64,000 nt of DNA from Epilithonimonas xixisoli (lineage in GTDB: Bacteria; Bacteroidota; Bacteroidia; Flavobacteriales; Weeksellaceae). The translations under genes were made by a program, and so were the position numbers. Shown here one piece after another: positions 44,270-53,142 of the stretch (positions are counted from its first letter, which is position 1; each line of letters begins with the position of its first letter). Where the stretch lies: the NCBI RefSeq assembly GCF_004365655.1, contig NZ_SOEO01000003.1:796832-860831 (forward strand), read 5' to 3'. Below the pieces are notes generated by a model, which searched no databases, was not told where the DNA came from, and saw only the letters and a list, made by a program, of their open reading frames with translations.

Positions 44270-45202
44270 ATGTTGTTAGAAGTTAAAAACCTGTATTTCA
44301 ATTATCAGACCGATAAACCATTGTTTCAAAATCTTAACCTGAATGTAGATGAAGGCCAAATTATCGCTTTGGTAGGTGAAAGTGGATGTGGAAAATCAAC
44401 TTTATTAAGTTTGATCTACGGTTTGATAGATTGGCAAAATGGCGAAATTTTATTTGAAGGCGAAAAACTATTTGGACCAAAAGGCAATCTTGTTCCCGGA
44501 GAATCTCAAATGAAATTTGTAGCGCAAAATTACGATTTGATGCCTTACGGAACGGTTTATGACAACGTTGGAAAATTCATTTCTAACATCAATCTAAAAG
44601 AGAAAAAAGAAAAGGTTGAAGAATTGTTGAATGTGGTTGGTTTGACAGAATTTGCGAAAGTGATTCCCAAGAATCTAAGCGGTGGACAACAACAAAGAGT
44701 CGCGATTGCAAGAGCTTTGGCGGTTCTTCCGAAAATGCTTTTGCTGGATGAGCCTTTCAGTAATCTAGACTTTTCGAGAAAGTTTGAGTTGAGGGAAAAA
44801 CTTTTTAATTATGTCAAAGAAAATAATCTCAGTTTAATAATTTCAACGCACAATTTGGAAGAAGTTTTACCTTGGGCTGACAAGATTGTCGTTTTGCAAC
44901 AAGGCAGATTGATTCAGAATGATTCTCCGAAAGAAACTTATGAAAATCCTTATAACGATTACGTTGCAAAACTTCTTGGCGAAGTCAATATTTTCACCGA
45001 CGAAGAAAAATCTGAATTTAATTTAAAGAAAACGAATTACTTTCCACATCAAATCAAAATCGCCGAAAGTGGAGTAGAAGCAACCGTTTCTGACAGCCGT
45101 TTCGCAGGTTCTCATTACAGAAACAAATTGTTAATCAATGATAAATCTATCATCATCTATTCAGATGAATTTTTAGAAGGAAAAGTCAATCTTCAATTTT
45201 AG
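44270..45202 (+). CDS. ABC transporter ATP-binding protein (orphan)
   Basis: The protein has 310 residues: Walker A GESGCGKST (36-44), Q-loop VAQNYDL, signature LSGGQQQ (136-142), Walker B LLLDEP (157-162) and switch His in STHNLEE. After the ATPase core (about 230 residues) there is an 80-residue C-terminal extension ending in strands (TVSDSRFAGSHYRNKLLIND), resembling a TOBE-type ligand domain of sugar/metal importers. No permease gene is adjacent, so its partner is elsewhere. Confidence 0.9.
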   Translation: MLLEVKNLYFNYQTDKPLFQNLNLNVDEGQIIALVGESGCGKSTLLSLIYGLIDWQNGEILFEGEKLFGPKGNLVPGESQMKFVAQNYDLMPYGTVYDNVGKFISNINLKEKKEKVEELLNVVGLTEFAKVIPKNLSGGQQQRVAIARALAVLPKMLLLDEPFSNLDFSRKFELREKLFNYVKENNLSLIISTHNLEEVLPWADKIVVLQQGRLIQNDSPKETYENPYNDYVAKLLGEVNIFTDEEKSEFNLKKTNYFPHQIKIAESGVEATVSDSRFAGSHYRNKLLINDKSIIIYSDEFLEGKVNLQF

Positions 45203-45250
45203 TTAGTAACAATATTACTAGATTAATTATATAAACTTTGATGAGTTTTA

Positions 45251-45316
45251 CGTCTTTGCGAACCTTAAAATACTTTCAATAATTTTAAAAAAATCTTTGC
45301 GGACTTTGCGTTAAAA
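45251..45316. repeat. Dispersed 'GTCTTTGCG' element, copy 1
   Basis: The 66-bp string begins CGTCTTTGCGAACCTTAAAA and ends CTTTGCGGACTTTGCGTTAAAA (shown in parts). It matches 53856-53921 nearly throughout. It follows the ABC ATPase gene and ends in the next minus-strand ORF's stop region. Confidence 0.75.
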
Positions 45317-45523
45317 TTCCCACTCAATAACTAAATTGTTTTTTTGTGGATAAAATATGGATAACTTATAGATTTCCAGTTTGTTGAAATGAAAATAATT
45401 TCTAATTTTGCTAAACGAAAATACATCAGGAAATTTTTGGTTAATTCTCTTTCTGCCCCTAAGGATTGAAATTAGTTTCGTTTCGACGAGACAATCAAAG
45501 TCTTTGAAAGTCGACCCTGCCAA
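45311..45523 (-). CDS. Hypothetical short ORF, possibly a gene remnant
   Basis: The 70-residue ORF can start only at TTG (LAGSTFKDFDCLVETK). It lies 12 bp after the membrane protein gene and its stop touches repeat copy 1. The composition looks coding (aromatic, charged, ending NNLVIEWEF), but no family or upstream ATG is seen. It may be the surviving C-terminus of a gene cut by rearrangement. Confidence 0.3.
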   Translation of the reverse strand: MAGSTFKDFDCLVETKLISILRGRKRINQKFPDVFSFSKIRNYFHFNKLEIYKLSIFYPQKNNLVIEWEF

Positions 45524-45535
45524 ATTTTTCCTTTT

Positions 45536-45910
45536 TTATTTTGCCACAATTTTTCTTTTCTGAAAATAATATCCAATAGCTTGCAACAATAAGAAAATAG
45601 GAACCGTAATTACGGTTAGCATAATGTCTGATTCTTGATTTTGGCGTGCAAAAAAATAAAATAATATAAATATAAAAACCATTGAATAAGTTGTTACAAA
45701 CGCATTCCAATGATTTTTCTGATATATAAAGAACAAGGTATTTTCTACAATCAAACTATATATTAAGAAACCAGCATAAGTCATAAACATCAAATAACCA
45801 ACCATAATATCCGCTTGATTACCATATCTGAAGAAAATAAGAAAAATTGCAAAAGAAAGTACAAATCCTGCCACACAGGCAGAAAGACTTCTTAAAATAT
45901 TTTTAATCAT
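45536..45910 (-). CDS. Hypothetical four-helix membrane protein
   Basis: The 124 residues hold four predicted transmembrane helices (about 10-27, 37-58, 71-90, 98-115) and a basic C-terminus (QKRKIVAK). No recognised domain. It stands between YjdM and a short remnant-like ORF. Confidence 0.6.
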   Translation of the reverse strand: MIKNILRSLSACVAGFVLSFAIFLIFFRYGNQADIMVGYLMFMTYAGFLIYSLIVENTLFFIYQKNHWNAFVTTYSMVFIFILFYFFARQNQESDIMLTVITVPIFLLLQAIGYYFQKRKIVAK

Positions 45911-45980
45911 TTGTGGATGTGTTCGTTATCTGTTTATTACCTTGGCTTGTGAATGCAATTTTCCAAAAGCCAAAAGCCAA

Positions 45981-46313
45981 TTAAGCTTTTCTTACAAACT
46001 CAGACTTCAAAGCCATCGACCCAAAACCATCAATTTTGCAATCGATATTGTGGTCACTTTCTGGTCTTAGTCTAATGTTTTTCACTTTCGTTCCAGCCTT
46101 GATATCTTTCGGAGCACCTTTCACAGGAAGGTCTTTGATGACAATCACAGAATCTCCGTTTTGCAATTCCTTCCCAAGAGAATCGAAAATTTTCCCTTCC
46201 GTAGAAACTTCCGCCGGGTCCCATTCGTAGAAACATTGGGAACAGACCTGAAGATTATCTTGTTCATAAGTAAATTCGGATTGGCATTTCGGGCAAAGAA
46301 TCGTGTCGCTCAT
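45981..46313 (-). CDS. yjdM: Zinc-ribbon protein YjdM (PhnA-like)
   Basis: The 110-residue protein has an N-terminal zinc ribbon, [12 protein letters not shown] with CSQCFYEW, then an SH3-like domain ([36 protein letters not shown]). This is the classic YjdM/PhnA layout. Despite the old name it is not needed for phosphonate use; its function is unclear. The leader carries a TTATCAA-type repeat string. Confidence 0.9.
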   Translation of the reverse strand: MSDTILCPKCQSEFTYEQDNLQVCSQCFYEWDPAEVSTEGKIFDSLGKELQNGDSVIVIKDLPVKGAPKDIKAGTKVKNIRLRPESDHNIDCKIDGFGSMALKSEFVRKA

Positions 46314-46451
46314 AACTTTTTATAAATGATGATTGATAATCGATAAATGATATATCAATATTGTTCGGCAAAGATAACGAAATTGGACGTTGCTATCAAG
46401 CAATATTTATCATCCTACTTCAAAGTCTGTACTATTATCTAAAATCTTCTT

Positions 46452-46459
46452 TATATTTG
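46452..46459 (+). promoter_or_regulatory. Putative -7 box of gcvT
   Basis: TATATTTG fits TAnnTTTG, 31 bp before the gcvT ATG. Confidence 0.45.
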
Positions 46460-46490
46460 TCTGCAACAAAAATAAATCTCTTTAATTAAA

Positions 46491-47570
46491 ATGAAAAAGA
46501 CCGCTTTATACGATAAACACGTTTCTTTGGGAGCTAAGATTGTTCCTTTTGCAGGTTTCGAAATGCCTGTTCAATATACCGGAATCAACGAGGAGCATTT
46601 TGCTGTCCGCGAAAAAGCGGGAATGTTCGATGTGTCTCATATGGGACAGTTTTTCATCGAAGGAGAATCTGCGAAAGACCTTTTGCAATTTGTAACTTCC
46701 AATAATGTTGATGCGCTTGAAAATGGAAAAGCACAATATTCTTGTCTGCCAAACGAAACTGGCGGAATTGTGGACGATTTGATTGTTTACAAAATGGAAG
46801 ATGAGAAATATTTCGTAGTAGTAAACGCTTCAAACATCGATAAAGACTGGAATCACATCTCAAAATACAACGAAAAATTCGGAGCGAAAATGACCAACGC
46901 TTCAGATGAAATGTCTTTGATTGCCATCCAAGGTCCAAAAGCAACGGAGATTCTTCAAAAATTAACGGAGACAGATTTGTCAATCATTCCATATTATCAT
47001 TTCAAAGTCGGTTCTGTGGCTGGTTTTTCTGATGTCATCATTTCAAATACAGGTTACACGGGAAGTGGCGGTTTCGAGATTTATTTTAATAATGACAATG
47101 CAGAACAGATTTGGGAAGCATTATCAGAAGCTGGACAGGATTTAGGATTAATTCCTTGCGGATTGGCTTCCAGAGACACTTTGAGATTGGAAAAAGGATT
47201 TTGTCTTTACGGAAATGACATCAACGATACAACCTCTCCACTAGAAGCTGGATTAGGCTGGATTACGAAATTCGATAAAGATTTTGTGAATAAAGCATTC
47301 TTGGAAAATCAAAAAGCGGAAGGCATTACCAAAAAATTAGTAGGTTTCGAAATGCAGGAGAAAGCAATTCCAAGACACGATTATGAAGTGGTAGATGCCG
47401 AAGGAAAAGTCATCGGAAAAGTAACATCCGGAACAATGTCTCCAATGAAGAAAGTAGGAATAGGACTGGCTTACGTTGACAAACCGAACTTCAAACTAGA
47501 TTCAGAGATTTTCATCAGAATCAGAAATAAGGACATTCCTGCGAAAGTGGTGAAGTTACCTTTTGTTTAA
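46491..47570 (+). CDS. gcvT: Aminomethyltransferase (glycine cleavage T protein)
   Basis: The protein has 359 residues. It starts [20 protein letters not shown], with [18 protein letters not shown] (folate site) and [21 protein letters not shown] typical of GcvT, and a C-terminal barrel ([21 protein letters not shown]). It transfers the aminomethyl group from H protein to tetrahydrofolate, releasing ammonia. gcvH and gcvP are not here. Flanked by a -7 box and a terminator, so it is monocistronic. Confidence 0.96.
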   Translation: MKKTALYDKHVSLGAKIVPFAGFEMPVQYTGINEEHFAVREKAGMFDVSHMGQFFIEGESAKDLLQFVTSNNVDALENGKAQYSCLPNETGGIVDDLIVYKMEDEKYFVVVNASNIDKDWNHISKYNEKFGAKMTNASDEMSLIAIQGPKATEILQKLTETDLSIIPYYHFKVGSVAGFSDVIISNTGYTGSGGFEIYFNNDNAEQIWEALSEAGQDLGLIPCGLASRDTLRLEKGFCLYGNDINDTTSPLEAGLGWITKFDKDFVNKAFLENQKAEGITKKLVGFEMQEKAIPRHDYEVVDAEGKVIGKVTSGTMSPMKKVGIGLAYVDKPNFKLDSEIFIRIRNKDIPAKVVKLPFV

Positions 47571-47595
47571 ATCGAAATTGATTTTAAAATAATAC

Positions 47596-47622
47596 AAGCG
47601 ACTATTTTGGTCGCTTTTTTGT
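47596..47622 (+). terminator. Terminator of gcvT
   Basis: AAGCGAC and GTCGCTT pair around TATTTTG, followed by T-run. Confidence 0.8.
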
Positions 47623-47661
47623 TTGTAGGTAATTTAGTAAATTTCAGAAAAATAATTAATT

Positions 47662-48135
47662 ATGAAATCAAATAAACTAAATTTAGTCCTATTGTTCTCT
47701 GGAGCAATGCTCTTCCAAGCAGTTGGAAAGAAAGAAATTGCTTTAAAATCGGAAGCAAATTCAATTAATGTTTCAGTGACATTCCAACAAATGCCTGCAA
47801 ATATCAAAAGCTTTTTGGCGAAATATTATCCAAAAGCGACGGTTGCAAAATACGAATCCAAGAATACACTTGTCGGTAGAAAGTACGAAGTCAAGCTAAA
47901 CAACGGCGCAGAAATCGACTTCGACAAAAACGGTAATTGGGAAGAAATCATCGACAAACAAGGCGTTCCGACAGCTTTGATTCCTGTAAAAATAAAAGCT
48001 TATGTCGATAAAAAATACAAAGGCGTCAAAGTAGAAGCCATTGATAAAGAAAAAAATAAAATCAAAGTCGATTTAAATAATGACATTGATTTGGAATTTG
48101 ATAAAAACGGAAATTTTTTGAGAATTGATAAATAA
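47662..48135 (+). CDS. PepSY-like exported protein
   Basis: The protein has 157 residues. After a signal-like N-terminus (LNLVLLFSGAMLFQAVG) come two tandem PepSY-like repeats of about 65 residues: IKSFLAKYYPKATVAKYES...YEVKLNNGAEIDFDKNGNW and IKAYVDKKYKGVKVEAIDK...IKVDLNNDIDLEFDKNGNF. Such domains are often periplasmic peptidase inhibitors or binding modules. Standalone gene with strong downstream hairpin. Confidence 0.85.
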   Translation: MKSNKLNLVLLFSGAMLFQAVGKKEIALKSEANSINVSVTFQQMPANIKSFLAKYYPKATVAKYESKNTLVGRKYEVKLNNGAEIDFDKNGNWEEIIDKQGVPTALIPVKIKAYVDKKYKGVKVEAIDKEKNKIKVDLNNDIDLEFDKNGNFLRIDK

Positions 48136-48171
48136 AAAAGAAAGCGTTCAAACTATTGAACGCTTTCTTTT
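48135..48171. terminator. Bidirectional terminator between PepSY and Gpx genes
   Basis: AAAAGAAAGCGTTCAA pairs with TTGAACGCTTTCTTTT around ACTA, a 16-bp stem. Confidence 0.9.
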
Positions 48172-48188
48172 TGACTTCTGACTTCTGC

Positions 48189-48722
48189 CTATTTCAAATA
48201 TTTCGTGATGCTTTCGCTCGTTGGATTAGTCGTACTGACAAAACTGTCAATCACATTTCCTTTTTCATCAAGCAAAATTTTGGTGAAGTTCCATAGTATT
48301 TTTGTGTTCTTCACTCCGTTTTCTTTCTTGTCTGTGAGGAATTTGTAGATGGGTGCGATGTCGTTACCTTTTACAGAAATCTTCGAGGCCATCGGGAAAT
48401 CCACACCATAGTTTCTTTGGCAGAAGGTTGCAATCTCTTTGTTAGAACCAGGTTCTTGTCCACCAAAATTGTTCGCTGGAAAACCTACGACTACCAATTT
48501 GTTTTTATAAGTGTCCGCCAATTTTTGCAAATCTTTGTATTGCGGTGTAAAACCACATTCCGAAGCTGTGTTCACAACCAATATTTTTTTGCCTTTGAAC
48601 TTAGAAAAGTCAATCGTAGAGCCATCCAAGGCTTCTACTTTGAAACTGTGAATCGATTTTGCCTGCGCTTTGTTTTTTGAAAATCCGAAAAGTGAAAACA
48701 TAATAATTAGTAAGTATTTCAT
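48189..48722 (-). CDS. Glutathione peroxidase family protein, exported
   Basis: The 177-residue protein has a signal peptide ending near NKAQA and the Gpx core: VVNTASECGFTPQYKDLQKL with the peroxidatic Cys (in place of Sec), GFPANNFGGQEPGSNKEIATFC, and WNFTKILLDEKG with the catalytic Trp. It reduces peroxides, probably with a thioredoxin-like partner, in the periplasm. It converges on the PepSY gene. Confidence 0.92.
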   Translation of the reverse strand: MKYLLIIMFSLFGFSKNKAQAKSIHSFKVEALDGSTIDFSKFKGKKILVVNTASECGFTPQYKDLQKLADTYKNKLVVVGFPANNFGGQEPGSNKEIATFCQRNYGVDFPMASKISVKGNDIAPIYKFLTDKKENGVKNTKILWNFTKILLDEKGNVIDSFVSTTNPTSESITKYLK

Positions 48723-48820
48723 AAAATTAATTTAAATTTTTTTAAAGACAAATTAAAAATCAAATTTAAAACAAGTTTGGGAATAAAGGGTTAATTATCA
48801 ATTATCAATTATCAATTATC

Positions 48821-49615
48821 TCAAATAAGTCCCCAGTCCAAAGCTTTTTTTACAAGCTCGGGCACTTTCTTGCATTCTGTTTTGCTAAGGATATTTTTGC
48901 GATGCGTCGTAACCGTGTGGTAGGAGAGGTCTAAGGATTCTGAGATGTTTTTTGCCGAATAGCCCTTTGCTAATAATGAGAGAATCTCTATTTCGCGTTT
49001 GGTCAAGATGTTTTTTGGAGCAGATGTTTGCTTGATATTTTTATAATGCATCTGATGAAAATCTGTACGTCCACCGATTCCTGCAACCAAGACCGTGTAG
49101 GAATTGACTTTTGTAATATGTTCTATATTGGTGTGGATGTTTACGGCTTGCAATAGTTTTCCCGCTTCATCTTTTTTAATGTGCAGAGACTGATGATGGA
49201 ACATTTCGTAATTGCCTTTGTCCGTTTTCATTCGGAAACAATAGCTACATTTTAAGTTTTGCTGATGTTCCCAACCAATCTCGTGCATTTTTTCAATCGT
49301 CATTCGCTCAGCTTCCATCACATATTCTATATCGTTTGGATGGATGAGGTCTATGATTTCCTTCAAGTACTTCGGGGATTTTTTCAGACCGTGCATTTTC
49401 AGAATATTAGGATGCGGATTGATGATGGTACTGTCGAAAACGTTGAGAGCATAGTAATAAAATTCTCCCATAGCAAACATCTCGCCAATGATTTGCTCAA
49501 CTGGTGGAGGTGTGGTAATGGAATGTGAAGTGTTTTGCAGTGTTTCTGGAAACGCATTCCAAACATCCAGAAGCGGATGAGCTTTCTTAGATGAAACTTT
49601 GTAATCTTTTTCCAT
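48821..49615 (-). CDS. LuxR-family regulator with PAS-like sensor
   Basis: The 264-residue protein has an N-terminal PAS-like region (about 50-170: MGEFYYYALNVFDSTI, IIDLIHPNDIEYVMEAE, CYCFRMKTDKGNYEMFHHQS-like fold) and a C-terminal LuxR HTH (LTKREIEILSLLAKGYSAKNISESLDLSYHTVTTHRKNIL). It has no receiver domain and no membrane segment. It is divergent from the run of small exported proteins at 49727-53755 and is a candidate regulator of that run. Confidence 0.85.
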   Translation of the reverse strand: MEKDYKVSSKKAHPLLDVWNAFPETLQNTSHSITTPPPVEQIIGEMFAMGEFYYYALNVFDSTIINPHPNILKMHGLKKSPKYLKEIIDLIHPNDIEYVMEAERMTIEKMHEIGWEHQQNLKCSYCFRMKTDKGNYEMFHHQSLHIKKDEAGKLLQAVNIHTNIEHITKVNSYTVLVAGIGGRTDFHQMHYKNIKQTSAPKNILTKREIEILSLLAKGYSAKNISESLDLSYHTVTTHRKNILSKTECKKVPELVKKALDWGLI

Positions 49616-49726
49616 CTCGGTTATAATTTTGATATAAAATTAACATTATTTCTGATAAAAATACCCCGAAAGTGGTATTTACTTGTATTCTATTTTCATT
49701 TTAGATTTGAAAGAAAAATAATAACT

Positions 49727-50224
49727 ATGGAAACTCTTTTCTCCAGAGCCTTCGTGCTACTGATAATCTGTCTCTTTCAAAACATCTATGCACAAGAATC
49801 CGAGATTGTAAAAATCCTGAATCAAAATCTAAAGGAAGACCTTGAGATCAAAGCAGAGTACAATCACTTTGATGATACGCTTAGAATCATAAAGCCTTAC
49901 GCAATTGCAAACGGAATACTTTCTATAGAGATAGAATCCAAAAAAGGAAATATACATTATGTAGAAAAAAGGGAAGTGCCGATTTCTGAGATTGATGCTG
50001 TCGAAAAAGACATCAATGTGATTTTTAGTGCCAATAATGATGCAGTTAAAATCACGACCACATATCTGAAAAAACTCTACGACGAAAAAGATGGTACTGA
50101 AACAAGCAGTTTGTTTTTCACTGGAATCCGCCTCCAACGTCAAAACAAATTTCTGGGAGAATCCCTCCAAAAAGCCTTTGAAAAAGCAGGTTACAAGATA
50201 GAGTTGGGAAGCTGGTATGACTGA
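49727..50224 (+). CDS. Hypothetical exported protein
   Basis: The 165-residue protein has a signal peptide (SRAFVLLIICLFQNIYAQ) and a mature part of mixed alpha/beta character with NHFDDTLRIIKPYAIANGILSIEIE and a C-terminal helix FLGESLQKAFEKAGYKIELGSW. No family recognised. It opens a run of six further exported or small proteins on the plus strand. Confidence 0.6.
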   Translation: METLFSRAFVLLIICLFQNIYAQESEIVKILNQNLKEDLEIKAEYNHFDDTLRIIKPYAIANGILSIEIESKKGNIHYVEKREVPISEIDAVEKDINVIFSANNDAVKITTTYLKKLYDEKDGTETSSLFFTGIRLQRQNKFLGESLQKAFEKAGYKIELGSWYD

Positions 50225-50246
50225 GTTTTTGGAAGTTGGGAATGGG

Positions 50247-50321
50247 CTCCGAGAGCCTCAGCCTGACAAAGATTAAAGCTTTGATTTTTAGGACTGTCAT
50301 CCTGAGCTTGTCGAAGGATCT
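50247..50321. repeat. Dispersed intergenic repeats
   Basis: CTCCGAGAGCCTCAGCCTGACA (50247-50268, parts shown) recurs at 53800 and, with one change, at 55790. It is followed by TCATCCTGAGCTTGTCGAAGGATCT at 50297-50321, a palindrome-prone string that I recall as frequent between genes in Bacteroidota. Confidence 0.7.
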
Positions 50322-50357
50322 TAAATGAAAAAAAACAACTTTAAAACAATTGATATT

Positions 50358-50768
50358 ATGAAAAACAAAACATTACAAACACCAATGGTAACAGCAATCT
50401 TGCTGTTGGGATTTTTATTTTTTGCAAACACGGCAAAAGCGCAGGACACGAAAACGGTCTATTATTTTGGGATGTCTAGACTGGCTAACAAAAAATTTGC
50501 AGTAACCCCAATTTTGAGCAGTCAGATAAAGAAAACCAATCACGTGGAAACTTGCGTAAGCCAGCTAAAAATGTACTTGATGGATTATATCCCAGCTGAA
50601 ACAAGCTATAAAATAGATTGGAGCAACAGAAGTCTGGCAGTGGACGGGCTGAGTGGTTCAACTCGCTCACAAGCAGAGAATATAAGATTGAAAATGATAA
50701 ACCAATACAAAGAATATGGTTATGAAATTGTTCATCTTAACTATACCAGTTTTTCTTGTGACCAGTAA
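50358..50768 (+). CDS. Hypothetical exported protein, module A copy 1
   Basis: The protein has 136 residues. The start at 50358 (MKNKTLQTPMVTAILLLGFL) gives a proper signal peptide ending NTAKAQ. An ATG at 50325 is formed by the flanking repeat and is rejected. The mature part reads TVYYFGMSRLANKKFAVTP and ends with a helix (RSQAENIRLKMINQYKEYG) and a strand (YEIVHLNY). The same helix-strand ending is seen in the gene at 52285. The function is not known. Confidence 0.6.
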   Translation: MKNKTLQTPMVTAILLLGFLFFANTAKAQDTKTVYYFGMSRLANKKFAVTPILSSQIKKTNHVETCVSQLKMYLMDYIPAETSYKIDWSNRSLAVDGLSGSTRSQAENIRLKMINQYKEYGYEIVHLNYTSFSCDQ

Positions 50769-50786
50769 TTTTAAAAATTTATAATT

Positions 50787-51245
50787 ATGAAAACACTATT
50801 AAAAATATTTTGCCTCTTGGCGTTTTTAGGATTTTCAATGGAAACAAAGGCACAGACGAAAGAAGAAACTATTGCTTGGCTGAAAGAGAAATTAAATAAA
50901 TATTTGGAAGGAACAAACTCTAGGGTTTCTAATCTTAAAGTTATAAAGATTGACGAATGTACTATTAGCTTGGAATATGATTTTCACCATTTAGACTGGG
51001 ACGGAAAAACCTACCATATAATAGTTGAAATGCCTACAAATGTCAAGGGAGTTTCAAATGACGGTAGGTTTTTATATAGTGGTGAATACAGTAAAGAAAT
51101 GGGACTGGGAGGACTTACTATTTATAGAAATAATTCTGAAGTTATTAGAATAAGTAATAGAGAAGATAATATTCTGAAACGTACAGAGAAGGCTTTAAAG
51201 CATTTAGAAACTTTTTGTAATAAAGGCAAAAACGAAACTTTTTAA
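50787..51245 (+). CDS. Hypothetical exported protein, module B copy 1
   Basis: The 152-residue protein has a signal peptide (MKTLLKIFCLLAFLGFSMETKAQ), then KEETIAWLKEKLNKYL and a beta-rich middle, ending EKALKHLETFCNKGK. Both ends match the protein at 52726 (EETVTYIHKLL; ENAIKHLKTLC), so the two are paralogues. It follows its module A neighbour by 18 bp. Confidence 0.65.
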   Translation: MKTLLKIFCLLAFLGFSMETKAQTKEETIAWLKEKLNKYLEGTNSRVSNLKVIKIDECTISLEYDFHHLDWDGKTYHIIVEMPTNVKGVSNDGRFLYSGEYSKEMGLGGLTIYRNNSEVIRISNREDNILKRTEKALKHLETFCNKGKNETF

Positions 51246-51263
51246 CCTATAAAAAAAGAAACT

Positions 51264-51842
51264 ATGAAAACAAAATTATTATTACTGCTTGTGCTTTGGA
51301 TCGGAGTTGTTTGGGGGCAAGAATCTCAAGAGGAGATTATTGTAACAGCACGTAAAATGGGATTTGTTGCCTATTTAACTCAACTGAAAACTATCTCTGA
51401 AGTGCAAATGAGTGAATTAGTAAATAACCCTCAATATACTTTACAGACTGACAAAGCAAAAGATATTAATCTTAACTATAATTTGTTGAAAATAAATGTT
51501 GATATTTTAATCAATCAACTATGTGCTGATTTAAGTGAGAAAAATAGCTTGCGTGTTTATAAATTAATTAATAAAAATATTAAAAAAGATTTCAAACTTC
51601 CAAAAAAATATAGTTATTATGAAGATTGTGTAAAAAATATTAAAAAATTAAGTGGCTCATTAGCATTTAAAGATTATTCGAGTAAAAGTGGTGCTTCTTT
51701 AGCTGATTGGGCTTCTGTTGGTACTTTAATATTAGATGTAGTTAAAATAAATGGGGAAAATAATCAAAAAAAAGTTGATAAAATTACTACTATTTTTTGT
51801 CAACTTCGATTAAAAGATATTAATGAATTGAAAAAAAAGTGA
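51264..51842 (+). CDS. Hypothetical exported helical protein
   Basis: The 192-residue protein has a signal peptide (KLLLLLVLWIGVVWGQ). The mature part is largely helical, Lys/Asn-rich and markedly AT-rich at DNA level compared with its neighbours, with YYEDCVKNIKKLSGSL and a C-terminal LKDINELKKK. No family recognised. It lies between the two copies of the A/B module. The codon bias suggests recent transfer. Confidence 0.55.
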   Translation: MKTKLLLLLVLWIGVVWGQESQEEIIVTARKMGFVAYLTQLKTISEVQMSELVNNPQYTLQTDKAKDINLNYNLLKINVDILINQLCADLSEKNSLRVYKLINKNIKKDFKLPKKYSYYEDCVKNIKKLSGSLAFKDYSSKSGASLADWASVGTLILDVVKINGENNQKKVDKITTIFCQLRLKDINELKKK

Positions 51843-51966
51843 CGAAAAATAAAGTTAATAACTTAAAAACAAAATGAAAAAAAATTAACGATTGTTAACG
51901 AAATTAATTAAAAAGGAGATGCTGAAAACCTTATAGAGTAAGCGAAAATTAATACGATTTATTATT

Positions 51967-52272
51967 ATGCGAAATTTAATTATTGATGGTGCAAATCACA
52001 GAGAAACGGAAAGTTATGATTATTCCAAAGTGAAAGAAATTATAACAGATTTCGGAAGTCAAAATTTGGTATGTGGATTTTTACAATCATTTGGTAATCC
52101 ATACAATGTAACTGTAACAGCAATGGAAAACGGGTGTTTTACCTGGGTTTTTAGCAGAAACGGAAAAGTAGTATCAATGCAATCTATACAAGCACAAAAA
52201 GGTCAATCCTATAATGCTTATTCATCAGACGGTATTACAGTAGTTGGAATAAACTGTGATTGTTATTTTTAA
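51967..52272 (+). CDS. Hypothetical small protein
   Basis: The 101-residue protein has no signal peptide. It contains repeated short strands (NVTVTAMENGCFTWVFSRNGKVVSM) and a cysteine-rich C-terminus (GINCDCYF). No domain recognised. The 124-bp gap before it holds an AT-rich stretch with a possible decayed start (ATGAAAAAAAATTAA). It lies 12 bp before module A copy 2. Confidence 0.5.
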   Translation: MRNLIIDGANHRETESYDYSKVKEIITDFGSQNLVCGFLQSFGNPYNVTVTAMENGCFTWVFSRNGKVVSMQSIQAQKGQSYNAYSSDGITVVGINCDCYF

Positions 52273-52284
52273 ATAATTTATATT

Positions 52285-52695
52285 ATGAAAAAGCTATTTT
52301 TATTATTCGCAGTATTTGCGATAACAGTGTTTCTTGCTTCGTTTACAGCAAACAGAACAAAAAAGGTCGAGAGCGGATATTACTTCCTTTATTATCAGGG
52401 TGGTTATACGGAGGGAAGTAATAATAATATTCCCGTTAAATGGATTTATATTTCAGACGTTGAATATGGAGAACGCCCCAATCCGACAGGTTTAGGTGCG
52501 CACAACTACTCAAAAATAAAACAACATTTTATAAATACAACAAAAAGCAAGTATTCAGGTCAGTTGTCCAAGTACTATATAGATCATATGTCTTGGCAAT
52601 TCAAAAAAGATAAAGAAGATTTGATACAGATACGGAATAAAGAAATAGAGTCAGCTAAAAGCGATGGCTTTAAAGTATTTACTGTCAATTTGTAA
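52285..52695 (+). CDS. Hypothetical exported protein, module A copy 2
   Basis: The 136-residue protein has a signal peptide (KKLFLLFAVFAITVFLASFT). The mature part has YYFLYYQGGYTEG and ends with a helix-strand (DLIQIRNKEIESAKSDGFKVFTVNL) that parallels the ending of the gene at 50358. Same length as copy 1 (136). The similarity is weak and was judged by eye. Confidence 0.55.
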   Translation: MKKLFLLFAVFAITVFLASFTANRTKKVESGYYFLYYQGGYTEGSNNNIPVKWIYISDVEYGERPNPTGLGAHNYSKIKQHFINTTKSKYSGQLSKYYIDHMSWQFKKDKEDLIQIRNKEIESAKSDGFKVFTVNL

Positions 52696-52725
52696 GTAAT
52701 TTACAAAACAATAAAATAAAAAATT

Positions 52726-53142
52726 ATGCAAACAAAAACCATCCTCACAGCATTTCTATTGCTGTTCTGCCTATCTTCTTTTGCGCAAGATAAGAAACCA
52801 ACATTTGAAGAAACAGTAACATATATTCATAAATTACTTGTAGACACCAATGTATTTTTTTTCCCAGCAGGGAAAAAAAGTGGTTCAATGATTAAGGAAT
52901 TAATAATCAATAAAAATGGTATAATTAATATTGAAACATACAATGCAGGAAATGCAACTATTAATGTATTCGAAGTAGAAAAAATAATTAAAAAAACATC
53001 CTCATTTGGCATAGTAGATAAAAATGATAACTCATTAGGCAGTATGTCAGATTTTCCACCAAATAATGCTCCAAAACTAGAAAACGCAATTAAGCATCTT
53101 AAAACACTTTGCGTACAAGAACACGACCCTTTTGCAAATTAA
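52726..53142 (+). CDS. Hypothetical exported protein, module B copy 2
   Basis: The 138-residue protein has a signal peptide (TKTILTAFLLLFCLSSFAQ), then FEETVTYIHKLLVDTN, a beta-rich middle (IKELIINKNGIINIETYNAG) and ENAIKHLKTLCVQEHD. It is a paralogue of the gene at 50787. It directly follows its module A partner, so the A-B order is repeated. Confidence 0.65.
   Translation: MQTKTILTAFLLLFCLSSFAQDKKPTFEETVTYIHKLLVDTNVFFFPAGKKSGSMIKELIINKNGIINIETYNAGNATINVFEVEKIIKKTSSFGIVDKNDNSLGSMSDFPPNNAPKLENAIKHLKTLCVQEHDPFAN

Noticed and set aside
50325..50357. Upstream ATG as start of module A copy 1
   Set aside because: That ATG is at the edge of the dispersed repeat and would place 11 polar residues before a normal signal peptide; 50358 fits better.
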